DNA of 64,000 bases from Bacteriovoracaceae bacterium UBA4096 (GTDB lineage Bacteria > Bdellovibrionota > Bacteriovoracia > Bacteriovoracales > Bacteriovoracaceae): positions 1 to 64,000 of the forward strand of contig DFXY01000035.1 of assembly GCA_002381945.1 (NCBI GenBank), in the 5' to 3' direction. The notes under the pieces were generated by a model. The model was not told the origin of the DNA. It was given only the letters and a program-made list of their open reading frames with translations, and made no database searches. Positions within the stretch are counted from its first letter, which is position 1; the number at the start of each line of letters is the position of its first letter. Positions 24,802-32,394 of this stretch are shown here, one piece after another. The position numbers and the translations under genes are program-made.

Positions 24802-25848
24802 TTACGTTAAAAGAGGAAGCTGGGCCAGCTCTTTTGTTTCTTCAAATTTAACTCCCACTCCTAGGAGGCGAACAGGTCTGGGGTCTTGAGTCCATCTCTC
24901 TTCCAAAAGGTGCAAAAAGTTCTCTTCATTAAAAGGCATCTGCCGTTCAATGGTGGTCTGCTTGAAATCGTAATATTTAATTTTCACATGGAGATTTTTA
25001 ATGCTCCGGTCTTCATAACGATTCAGGGAATCTCTGACTTCACTTACCATGCGAATAATATGTTCTTTCATTTCTTCATAATTCTTAATGTCTTGGGCGA
25101 AAGTTTCTTCTGTTCCCAGAGATTTTCGTTCATGTTCTGTTTCAACTTCCCGTTCATCCACACCCCGGCAGAAATCAAACAAGGCATCACCAAACTTTCC
25201 AAAATAATGAATCATCTCACTACGTGAGTAGTGCTGCATGTCCAGACAGGTCTTAATTCCCATCTTATGCATATGGGCGGCAGTGATTTTGCCAATTCCC
25301 CAAAGCTTTTCAATGGGGATTGTTTTGATGAATTCCTCAACCTGATGAGGAGCTATTGTGAATTGCCCGTTAGGCTTCTTGAAGTCGCTGGCCATTTTAG
25401 CTATTAGCTTATTGGGTGCGATACCAGCAGAAGCAGTAAGCCCGCCGGTTCGTTCAAAAATCTTTGTTCGAATTTCCTGCGCTATCAGGGTCGCTGAATT
25501 ATTAAACAGAGGAGAGTCAGTCACATCCAAGTAGGCTTCATCCCAAGACAGTCCTTCAACTAAATCTGTATACTGATGAAAGATCTCAAAAATTTGTTCA
25601 GAAGCTTCTTTATACTTATGCATGCGTCCCCGGACTAAGACCAGATGAGGGCAAAGCTTTAAAGCGTGGGCCGAAGCCATGGCAGAGCGGACGCCATATT
25701 TGCGGGCCTCATAATTGGATGTTGAAATCACTCCTCTACGATCACTAGAACCACCGACTGCCATGGGTACATTTCTGAGGGACGGATTATCCCGCATCTC
25801 TACCGCTGCAAAGAAAGCGTCCATATCTATGTGAATTATTTTTCGCAT
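24802..25848 (-). CDS. dinB: DNA polymerase IV (Y family)
   Basis: DinB copies past damaged bases with low fidelity. The protein of about 348 residues shows IIHIDMDAFFAAVE (4-17), the RGVISTSNYEARKYGVRSAM finger region, SWDEAYLDVTDS with the second acidic pair, the GIGKITAAHMHKMGI helix-hairpin-helix and a little-finger domain. It ends without an obvious long beta-clamp tail (QLPLL near the end could serve as the clamp motif). ATG 25848 gives the family start; ATG 25857 adds three residues. No LexA box was recognised in front. Confidence 0.93.
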   Translation of the reverse strand: MRKIIHIDMDAFFAAVEMRDNPSLRNVPMAVGGSSDRRGVISTSNYEARKYGVRSAMASAHALKLCPHLVLVRGRMHKYKEASEQIFEIFHQYTDLVEGLSWDEAYLDVTDSPLFNNSATLIAQEIRTKIFERTGGLTASAGIAPNKLIAKMASDFKKPNGQFTIAPHQVEEFIKTIPIEKLWGIGKITAAHMHKMGIKTCLDMQHYSRSEMIHYFGKFGDALFDFCRGVDEREVETEHERKSLGTEETFAQDIKNYEEMKEHIIRMVSEVRDSLNRYEDRSIKNLHVKIKYYDFKQTTIERQMPFNEENFLHLLEERWTQDPRPVRLLGVGVKFEETKELAQLPLLT

Positions 25849-25959
25849 ATGGAGCATTGTACGGAAATGTTACGGCTAGTGCTAGTGATTTTTTGCAAGC
25901 CATCAATAAACTTAACTTGCTGATATTACGCTTTAACTCAAGTGGTTTAAAACTAGAAT

Positions 25960-25987
25960 TTGACTTTGATTCAATTCAGGTTAAGAT
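25960..25987 (+). promoter_or_regulatory. candidate promoter of rho
   Basis: TTGACT (25960-25965), a 16-base gap and TAAGAT (25982-25987) resemble a sigma-70 promoter and would leave a leader of about 110 bases before rho. The leader region from 25860 could hold the autoregulatory site known for rho in other bacteria, but no clear structure was seen. Confidence 0.4.
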
Positions 25988-26104
25988 AGTCGGGAATCAT
26001 ACAGATAGTCGACCGGCCTTCGTAATCGAGACCAAAAATCCCAAAAAATTTTACATGAAGAACCAAAAATACAGAACCTTATTTAACATCACCGTGGAGT
26101 CAAA

Positions 26105-27352
26105 ATGCATTTGAGTGCTTTGCGCGAAAAAGACATCGAAGAACTAACTAAAATGGCAGAAGAAGCCCAGATTGAAAATGCGGCCGGTTTCAAAAAGCAC
26201 GAACTGATCTTCTCCCTTCTCACAAAAAAATCTAAAGACAATGAAGAAATTTTTGGTGACGGCGTTTTGGAAATCCTACCTGATGGCTTTGGTTTCCTTC
26301 GTTCACCGTCATATAACTATCTTCCAGGTGCGGATGATATTTATGTTTCTCCTTCACAGATTCGTCGCTTTGGTCTTCGTACCGGAGATACGATTGAAGG
26401 TCAGATCCGTACTCCTAAAGAGGGTGAGCGATACTTTGCATTGCTTAAAGTTAATCACATTAACTTTCGTGATCCGGAACAACACCGCTCTACAGTTCTC
26501 TTCGATAACTTAACTCCGCTTTACCCTGATAAAAAAATTAACCTTGAATCAAAACCAACCAATTATTCAACTCGAGTAATTGATCTTTTTGTTCCTCAAG
26601 GTTTTGGTCAGCGTTGTTTGATTGTGGCACCTCCTAAAGCTGGTAAGACCATGCTGATGCAGGATATTGCCAACTCAATTTCTGATAACCATCCAGAAGC
26701 CAAACTTATCGTTCTTTTGATCGATGAGCGTCCGGAAGAAGTAACAGATATGAAACGTAACGTTCGCGCAGAAGTTGTTTCATCTACCTTTGATGAACCT
26801 GCTACTCGTCACGTTCAGGTTGCTGAGATGGTGATTGAAAAGGCCAAACGTCTGGTAGAGGCCAAGCAGGATGTAGTCATTCTTCTTGACTCAATAACTC
26901 GTCTGGCGCGAGCTTATAACACTGTGGTTCCACCGTCTGGTAAGATCCTTTCCGGTGGTGTGGATTCAAATGCTCTTCACAAACCGAAGAGATTCTTTGG
27001 AGCTGCCCGTAATATCGAAAACGGCGGATCATTAACGATTATTGCAACCGCCTTGATTGATACTGGTTCGAGAATGGATGAAGTTATCTTTGAAGAATTC
27101 AAAGGTACTGGTAACTCAGAAGTTCAGCTGGATAGAAAGCTCATGGAGAAGAGAATATTCCCGTGTCTTGATATCAACAAATCTTCGACTCGTAAGGAAG
27201 ATCTCCTTATGGCCGACAAAGATCTTCAGAGAGTGTTCGTTCTTCGTCGGGTACTTAACCCAATGAATACTATGGATTCCATGGAATTTATCCTTGAACG
27301 GATGAGAGATACCAAGACCAACATCGCTTTCTTGGATAAAATGAACGGATAA
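26105..27352 (+). CDS. rho: transcription termination factor Rho
   Basis: Rho is the hexameric RNA helicase that ends transcription of untranslated RNA. The 415 residues contain the N-terminal helical domain, the cold-shock-like RNA site (GVLEILPDGFGFLRSPSYNY, about 53-72), Walker A APPKAGKT (175-182), DERPEEVTDM, VVILLDSITRLARAYN and the Q-loop area GKILSGGVDSNAL. There is no long insertion. It heads a cluster with DUF1385, prfA and prmC; its stop overlaps the next start (TAATG). Confidence 0.97.
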   Translation: MHLSALREKDIEELTKMAEEAQIENAAGFKKHELIFSLLTKKSKDNEEIFGDGVLEILPDGFGFLRSPSYNYLPGADDIYVSPSQIRRFGLRTGDTIEGQIRTPKEGERYFALLKVNHINFRDPEQHRSTVLFDNLTPLYPDKKINLESKPTNYSTRVIDLFVPQGFGQRCLIVAPPKAGKTMLMQDIANSISDNHPEAKLIVLLIDERPEEVTDMKRNVRAEVVSSTFDEPATRHVQVAEMVIEKAKRLVEAKQDVVILLDSITRLARAYNTVVPPSGKILSGGVDSNALHKPKRFFGAARNIENGGSLTIIATALIDTGSRMDEVIFEEFKGTGNSEVQLDRKLMEKRIFPCLDINKSSTRKEDLLMADKDLQRVFVLRRVLNPMNTMDSMEFILERMRDTKTNIAFLDKMNG

Positions 27353-28476
27353 TGAAAAAAACTTTAAAGCGCATCATCCTCTTAACAACAAAGCAATATA
27401 CCTCTATTGGAGGGCAAGCTGTTATTGAGGGCGTGATGATGAGATCACCCAATGCTTTCGTGGTGGCCGTTCGGAAGCCGGATGGATCAATACGTTTACG
27501 TCGGGACCAGTGGTATGGGCTTTCTAAAAAATTAGATTTTTTGAAAAAACCATTCTTACGTGGAATTCTCATGCTGATTGAAACCATGGCCAATGGTCTG
27601 GTTTCTCTGAACTATTCTGCCAATATTGCTATGGCGGAAGAAGAACGAGAAAAAGCTCTTAAAAAGGGCAAGACGCTTGAAGAGTTTGAAGCCAGTCAGA
27701 AGAAAAAAGAGAAAGTCGATATTGCAACTTTCTTAACCATGGCCGTTTCTTTTTCGTTCGGAATTGGATTATTTGTTTTTCTTCCTCACATGGTAGCTTT
27801 CGGAATTGGTGACCTTCTCGGCCAAAATTGGACCCTGGACAGTTTTGCTTTTCACGCTGTCGATGGTGTTGTTAAGGCCGCCATTTTTGTGGCCTACATC
27901 TGGGGCATCTCTTTTATGAAAGATGTCTACCGGGTTTTTCAATATCATGGTGCTGAACATAAATCGATTGCGACTTTTGAGGCCGGCCTGGATCTTACTG
28001 TTGAGAATGCTAAGAAGTTCACAACTCTGCATCCTCGATGTGGAACCAGTTTTATATTCTTCCTTATTCTAATTTCTATTATTCTTTTCTCGGCGGTCTT
28101 TACGATGATCCCGGTTGGAGTAAACCTTCCTCCGCTTCTTCGTCATGTTGTTGCCGTTCTGTTTAAAGTTGCTCTGATGCTTCCTGTTGCTGGAATCAGT
28201 TACGAACTGATCAAAACAGCAGGTAAGTGTTCTGATAAATGGTGGGCCCGGGCCATGAGTGCGCCGGGAATGCTATTGCAGAAGCTGACAACTAAAGAGC
28301 CGGATGAAAAGCAGCTAGAGGTTGCTCTCTCCAGTATTAAGGCAGTTCTCTTCCTGGAGAATAAGTACAATCTGAAAGAGGCAACTGCCAAAATTCTCAA
28401 TCTAGAAGAAATCGATATTCAGACAATACATGAAATCGAATCCACCAATTCAACGCTCAAAGAATTCTTAGAGTAG
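27352..28476 (+). CDS. DUF1385 (YqhQ-like) membrane protein
   Basis: The 374-residue protein matches DUF1385: IGGQAVIEGVMMRSPNAFVV near the start, RDQWYGLSKKLDFLKKPFLRG, YHGAEHKSIATFE and TLHPRCGTSFIFFLI, with about four membrane segments between residues 120 and 285. Its neighbour prfA is conserved in many genomes next to this family, but its biochemical role is unknown to me. It overlaps rho by one base. Confidence 0.85.
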   Translation: MKKTLKRIILLTTKQYTSIGGQAVIEGVMMRSPNAFVVAVRKPDGSIRLRRDQWYGLSKKLDFLKKPFLRGILMLIETMANGLVSLNYSANIAMAEEEREKALKKGKTLEEFEASQKKKEKVDIATFLTMAVSFSFGIGLFVFLPHMVAFGIGDLLGQNWTLDSFAFHAVDGVVKAAIFVAYIWGISFMKDVYRVFQYHGAEHKSIATFEAGLDLTVENAKKFTTLHPRCGTSFIFFLILISIILFSAVFTMIPVGVNLPPLLRHVVAVLFKVALMLPVAGISYELIKTAGKCSDKWWARAMSAPGMLLQKLTTKEPDEKQLEVALSSIKAVLFLENKYNLKEATAKILNLEEIDIQTIHEIESTNSTLKEFLE

Positions 28477-28497
28477 CTTAGCCCCAAGGAAAATTCC

Positions 28498-29568
28498 GTG
28501 TTCGATAAATTAGAAGCTGTCGTTAGACGTTATGAGATATTAACCGAGAGGTTAGCAGACCCCTCTCTCTATGATCGTGCTCAGGAATTGCGAGAAACTA
28601 ATGAAGAGCGTTCTAATATAGAGCCAATCGTTTTTAAATTCAGAGAATATAAAAAGCTGGTTGCCGATATCGAAGGCAATAAAGACATCATTCATAATGA
28701 AAAAGATGAAGAGATGCGTGAAATGGCCAAGGAAGAACTCTCGGAACTTGAGACAAAGCTTCCTGTCATTGAGCAAGAGTTGAAACTGCTGCTATTACCT
28801 AAGGATCCCAATGATGACAGAAACGTTATCCTGGAAATTCGTGCTGGTGCTGGCGGTGATGAAGCCTCTATCTTCGTAGCGGATGTCTGGCGTATGTACC
28901 GAAACTATTTTGGTACTAAAGGTTGGAGATCAGAAGTTGTTTCAATCTCTGAAGGCGACCGCGGTCTTAAAGAAATTGTAGTCAACGTCTCAGGGGATAA
29001 GGTTTATTCCAGGATGAAGTATGAGTCTGGGGTTCACCGGGTTCAGCGAGTTCCTGATACAGAGGCCCAAGGTCGAGTTCATACTTCTACCATCACTGTG
29101 GCCGTAATGCCGGAAGCTGATGAAGTAGGGGATGTTGTTCTGGATATGAACGAAATTCGTATTGATGTTTATCGTTCGGGCGGTTCGGGTGGTCAGTCAG
29201 TCAACACTTCCGATTCAGCTGTACGTTTGACTCACATGCCATCTGGTATTGTGATTGCCATGCAAGATGAACGTTCTCAGTTAAAAAACAAAGATAAGGC
29301 CTTCAAGATTTTAAAGGCAAAATTATATGACCTTCGCATTCAGGAAGCTCATGCTAAAGAAGCCGCCACTCGTAAGGGCCTAGTGGGAACCGGTGACCGT
29401 TCTGAACGTATCAGGACTTATAATTATCCTCAGGGAAGGATCTCTGATCACCGAATCAATTACACAATTTATAACCTTCCAAGTTTTATGAACGGCGATA
29501 TCGATGAAGTCATTGATGCTCTGATTGCCCATAATCAGGCCATTCTGCTTCAAGGGGCCGAAGAATAG
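28498..29568 (+). CDS. prfA: peptide chain release factor 1
   Basis: RF1 reads UAA and UAG and releases the peptide. The 356 residues have the GGQ loop (GSGGQSVNTSDSAVRLTHMP), the EIRAGAGGDEASIF segment, and VQRVPDTEAQGR, where the PxT tripeptide that reads the stop codon is PDT. The start is GTG 28498, 8 bases after AAGGA. prmC, which methylates the GGQ glutamine, follows. Confidence 0.96.
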   Translation: MFDKLEAVVRRYEILTERLADPSLYDRAQELRETNEERSNIEPIVFKFREYKKLVADIEGNKDIIHNEKDEEMREMAKEELSELETKLPVIEQELKLLLLPKDPNDDRNVILEIRAGAGGDEASIFVADVWRMYRNYFGTKGWRSEVVSISEGDRGLKEIVVNVSGDKVYSRMKYESGVHRVQRVPDTEAQGRVHTSTITVAVMPEADEVGDVVLDMNEIRIDVYRSGGSGGQSVNTSDSAVRLTHMPSGIVIAMQDERSQLKNKDKAFKILKAKLYDLRIQEAHAKEAATRKGLVGTGDRSERIRTYNYPQGRISDHRINYTIYNLPSFMNGDIDEVIDALIAHNQAILLQGAEE

Positions 29569-29618
29569 AGACTCTCAAAGAGAGCTGGAGTTCTTTTTTT
29601 AAAGAACACGAAGCTCGA

Positions 29619-30416
29619 TTGTCAGAGCATTACCCAGGTCTCAATCTCCACCGTTTTTTGATGGAGGTTGAGGACATTCTTAAAAAACGTCTTCATAACA
29701 ATATTTTTCATCTCTCGGATGCTGCCTTTTCTCTATCAGATAAAGTCAGTCATGATCTCACACAATCTTTTCTAAACGGGATTCCTTTCGCTTATCTTCT
29801 AGGTAAAAGTGAATTTTATGGGAACGATTACTTCATCAATAAAGATGTACTCATTCCACGACCTGAAACTGAATACCTGGTGGATATGATTGTTCAGGAA
29901 TTTAGAAATAAGTCTAAACGTATTCTGGATGTGGGGACCGGCAGTGGCGTGATTCTTTTGAGTCTTCTTCAGAATCAGGTTGGTCAAGCCGGGGTTGGGG
30001 TGGATATTTCCGAGAAGGCCCTGAAGGTTGCAGCGATTAATACTCAGCGTTTGCGGCTGAAGAAAAAAGTCACTCTCTCGGTTTCAGACCGTTTGCAAAA
30101 CGTGGAAGGCACTTTCGATTTAATTGTCTCCAATCCACCATATATCAAGGCCTCATCCCATAAGAGTTTGGTGCATAATTCAGTAGATTCTTATGAGCCC
30201 CATCAGGCCTTATATCTACCCGATGATTTTTATGTCTTCTGGTTCGAAGATTTTTTTCAGTCTATCCGCGCCCAGCTTAAAGGCACTTTTTTCATGGAAG
30301 GCCATGAGTTGGAAGTAGAGGATCAAGCGAAGCTTCTGAGTCGATTAGGTTTTACCAATATTTCGGTTTTGAATGATTTAACTGGGACTAAAAGATTTTT
30401 GAGGGCGAGTATTTAA
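29619..30416 (+). CDS. prmC: release factor glutamine methyltransferase PrmC
   Basis: PrmC methylates the Gln of GGQ in RF1 and RF2. The frame shows VLIPRPETEYLVD, the SAM site ILDVGTGSGVILLSL and VSNPPYI, the NPPY motif that binds the target glutamine. From TTG 29619 the product has 265 residues, but the frame is open upstream without ATG, GTG or TTG, and the N-terminal helix seems short. An ATA at 29565, 7 bases after AAGGGG and overlapping the prfA stop, would give a normal N-terminus (ETLKESWSSFFKEHEARLSE). The true start is unresolved. Confidence 0.9.
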   Translation: MSEHYPGLNLHRFLMEVEDILKKRLHNNIFHLSDAAFSLSDKVSHDLTQSFLNGIPFAYLLGKSEFYGNDYFINKDVLIPRPETEYLVDMIVQEFRNKSKRILDVGTGSGVILLSLLQNQVGQAGVGVDISEKALKVAAINTQRLRLKKKVTLSVSDRLQNVEGTFDLIVSNPPYIKASSHKSLVHNSVDSYEPHQALYLPDDFYVFWFEDFFQSIRAQLKGTFFMEGHELEVEDQAKLLSRLGFTNISVLNDLTGTKRFLRASI

Positions 30417-30763
30417 GCGGCTTTAATACCAGAATTAGGTCTAATCCTGGATAAAAAGGCTTGTAGAGAATTGAACTCCGCAAGTAAGGCTCCGCTTTGG
30501 TAATCATTCTTATCATTCGCAAATTTTGTCTCATTTAACTTTATTTGCTCATTTGCTTCCATTATTGAGAAGTCAAAGTCGATGTCACACGTATTTTCTT
30601 CCAAGTCATAAAAGATTTTTGATAATGAAAAAGCAGATTCAAAAAAAGATTCTGTAAAGTCAGTATACCCTTCAATGAAGGTCACTGTCTTATGATGTGG
30701 ACAGCTTTGCATAACTTCATTCTTTAAGTATTTAAAATCAAGGGAGGCGTTTTTTATTTTCAT
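30413..30763 (-). CDS. unknown 116-residue protein, paralogue of the one at 31671
   Basis: It has no signal peptide or known domain. It is a paralogue of the 116-residue product of 31671-32021: same length, same start (MKI), matching QSCPHH/DQCPEY, FIEGY/FVDGF, CDIDFDFSI/YDLDLNFAI, DYQSGALLAEFNSL/DFWKGTLLAESISI and a terminal Ala-Ala. AAGG lies 6 bases before the start. It converges with prmC over a 4-base stop overlap. The decayed remnant of its upstream partner gene lies directly in front. Confidence 0.6.
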   Translation of the reverse strand: MKIKNASLDFKYLKNEVMQSCPHHKTVTFIEGYTDFTESFFESAFSLSKIFYDLEENTCDIDFDFSIMEANEQIKLNETKFANDKNDYQSGALLAEFNSLQAFLSRIRPNSGIKAA

Positions 30764-30850
30764 AATTCGCCTTATCGGACACTAATTGTAAATCTTTTAA
30801 GACTAATCTCACTACCAGTTATAGATTTTGAAAGTAAGGTTCCTAAAAAA
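30764..30850 (-). pseudogene. decayed remnant of the 66-residue partner gene
   Basis: Directly upstream of the 30763 gene the minus strand still resembles the end of the gene at 32008-32208. LKDLQLVSDKANYENK here matches LKDLDHLADKSLYENN there, and DNA similarity continues upstream through CTTTCAAA and AACTG, with a small deletion and in-frame stops. The shared CCGATAAG and the overlapping ATGAAAATA place it exactly where the intact copy has its stop/start overlap. So the module was duplicated and this copy lost its first gene. Confidence 0.55.
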
Positions 30851-30953
30851 CTTGATAAGAATCATGTTTAGATTAGCTATGTTTTCCTCAGTGAGCATTT
30901 GTTGTGGTTGTTGTCGCGCGCAAAGATCTTTAGTTTGGTAATTTAAAATATAA

Positions 30954-30965
30954 GTTAAGCTTAAC
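30954..30965. promoter_or_regulatory. 12-bp palindrome upstream of a barrel gene
   Basis: GTTAAGCTTAAC is a perfect palindrome that ends about 22 bases before the start codon at 30988. TATAAG at 30949-30954 just before it could be a -10 box. It may be a small operator; no regulator can be named. Confidence 0.3.
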
Positions 30966-30987
30966 TCTAAATATTTTTAAGGAGTTA

Positions 30988-31632
30988 ATGTTGAAAACGC
31001 TTGTTGTTGCTCTATTATTTGTGTCTACAGCTTTATTTGCGCAAGAAAAAGAATCAAAGCACATGGTGATGTTTGGTAATCAGTTTACTGCTGGTTGGAG
31101 TGGTTCAGCATCGCGAGCTGATGTCGATTCAAGGCTTGGAATTGATAATCTGGATATTATGAATGGTGAGTTTAATATTAACTATGCTTACAAAATAGCT
31201 CCGCAAATTCAAATCGGTATAGACATTGCTGCTGAATCTACCACAAATGAAACTAAATATAATGCTGGAGGAAAAGTAAAGTCAGAAGATGACACGAACT
31301 CTTTAACTCTGTTTGGTATATTTAATTTTTCAGAAAATATTCAGGATTCTTATTATTTTGGAGTCGGACTCGGTAGAGGTTGGTCTAATGAAGAAACCAA
31401 GGATACTACTGAAGTGCCAGTTGAAAAAGTTAAGACTGAATCAACTATGACTCTTTATTATCTTGCTTTTGGGAAAAGATTTAATCTGGAATTTATGGGT
31501 ATTCAAAATCTCACTTATTCTCCTGGAATTGCTTATTCACATTTTGAAATGAGTGGTGATTTAGAAGATCAGGGAGTGAATTCTATTTCCAATTTTCGAA
31601 TCGATATTATGAAGTTTGATCTACTCTTCTAA
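30988..31632 (+). CDS. small outer-membrane beta-barrel protein
   Basis: The 214-residue product has a signal peptide (TLVVALLFVSTALFAQ) and then strand-like segments rich in Gly and Tyr (MTLYYLAFGKRFNLEF, YYFGVGLGRGW), ending in MKFDLLF with a terminal Phe, as barrels inserted by BamA do. It is likely an eight-strand OmpW/OprF-like barrel of unknown cargo. AAGGAG stands 3 bases before ATG 30988 and 6 before TTG 30991, so the TTG may be used. A strong terminator follows. It splits the two copies of the 116-residue paralogue. Confidence 0.7.
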   Translation: MLKTLVVALLFVSTALFAQEKESKHMVMFGNQFTAGWSGSASRADVDSRLGIDNLDIMNGEFNINYAYKIAPQIQIGIDIAAESTTNETKYNAGGKVKSEDDTNSLTLFGIFNFSENIQDSYYFGVGLGRGWSNEETKDTTEVPVEKVKTESTMTLYYLAFGKRFNLEFMGIQNLTYSPGIAYSHFEMSGDLEDQGVNSISNFRIDIMKFDLLF

Positions 31633-31641
31633 TTATTGTCA

Positions 31642-31670
31642 GGCAGGGAATTTTACCCTGCCTTTTTTTT
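31642..31670 (+). terminator. rho-independent terminator of the barrel gene
   Basis: GGCAGGG (31642-31648) pairs with CCCTGCC (31656-31662) around a 7-base loop and eight T follow. It ends exactly where the stop codon of the minus-strand gene begins (31671). Confidence 0.9.
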
Positions 31671-32021
31671 CTAGGCTGCAAAGTTTTCCGGATAAATATC
31701 GAATGCAAAAATCAAGATTTTTATCGATATGGATTCGGCCAGCAAAGTCCCTTTCCAGAAATCCTTTTGTGGTTGCAAAATAAATGCTTGGGCGAAATCA
31801 TTAACTTCTTCATCTGTGTCTTCAATTGCAAAATTCAAATCTAGATCATAAGTGCCATCTTGATTACGAAAGGGGGCAGATGTGCAATCCACATTTATAA
31901 AAAATCTCCAAACATAGGTGATAAATCCATCTACAAATTCTTTGCTTTCATATTCTGGGCATTGGTCCAGTGCGCTCATGGCAAGTTGATCAAGGATTCC
32001 ATACTCTTTAGTTATTTTCAT
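31671..32021 (-). CDS. unknown 116-residue protein, paralogue of the one at 30413
   Basis: It shares its whole length with the protein at 30413-30763 (see motifs there), including the DLDLNFAI acidic strand and GTLLAES helix. It is predicted soluble and acidic. It begins inside the end of the 66-residue gene (14-base overlap), so the two are made together by translational coupling. I do not recognise either family; a small two-protein complex is an inference. Confidence 0.6.
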   Translation of the reverse strand: MKITKEYGILDQLAMSALDQCPEYESKEFVDGFITYVWRFFINVDCTSAPFRNQDGTYDLDLNFAIEDTDEEVNDFAQAFILQPQKDFWKGTLLAESISIKILIFAFDIYPENFAA

Positions 32022-32208
32022 ATAGAGACTTATCGGCCAAATGGTCTAAATCTTTTAGAATCATTTTCCAGATACAGTTGATGATTCTTTGAGAGCGATA
32101 GGCACAAGTGTCTTGCTTCCCTTGAATCTTCATCGTTTTTACGATATTTTCACCTGTTTCCAAATGTTTCTCATATTCTAGTATCAATTCTTCTAACGAT
32201 CTATTCAT
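32008..32208 (-). CDS. small helical protein of unknown function, partner of the 116-residue protein
   Basis: The 66 residues are almost all helix-forming (MNRSLEELILEYEKHLETG, then SQRIINCIWKMILKDLDHLA). I use ATG 32208; GTG 32220 would add four residues. It overlaps the start of the 116-residue gene by 14 bases. A decayed copy of its 3' end lies in front of the second 116-residue gene, so this pair behaved as one module in a duplication. Confidence 0.55.
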   Translation of the reverse strand: MNRSLEELILEYEKHLETGENIVKTMKIQGKQDTCAYRSQRIINCIWKMILKDLDHLADKSLYENN

Positions 32209-32353
32209 CTTACCTGGCACCTTTTTGACATTATGAGTTTCTTAAAACTCTTAATTATCAATATAGATGCCGGCCAGTTCTTCTATTTAACCTTTGAATT
32301 TAAAGCTTCATTAACGCAAACAGGAAAAATATTTACTACCTAAAGATTAAGAA

Positions 32354-32379
32354 GCCACTCCAATCGGAATTGGAGTGGC
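32354..32379 (-). terminator. hairpin downstream of the aldehyde dehydrogenase gene
   Basis: GCCACTCCAAT (32354-32364) and ATTGGAGTGGC (32369-32379) form an 11-bp perfect stem with loop CGGA. On the minus strand it is followed by TTCTTAATCTTT, a weak U-tract. It starts 16 bases past the stop codon at 32395 and probably ends that transcript. Confidence 0.7.
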
Positions 32380-32394
32380 ACTTTAAAATAAGAC

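Noticed and set aside
25857..26114. 85-codon frame in front of and overlapping rho
   Set aside because: It starts at TTG with a badly spaced GGAG, its composition is unlike a protein family, and it spans a likely promoter and leader of rho.
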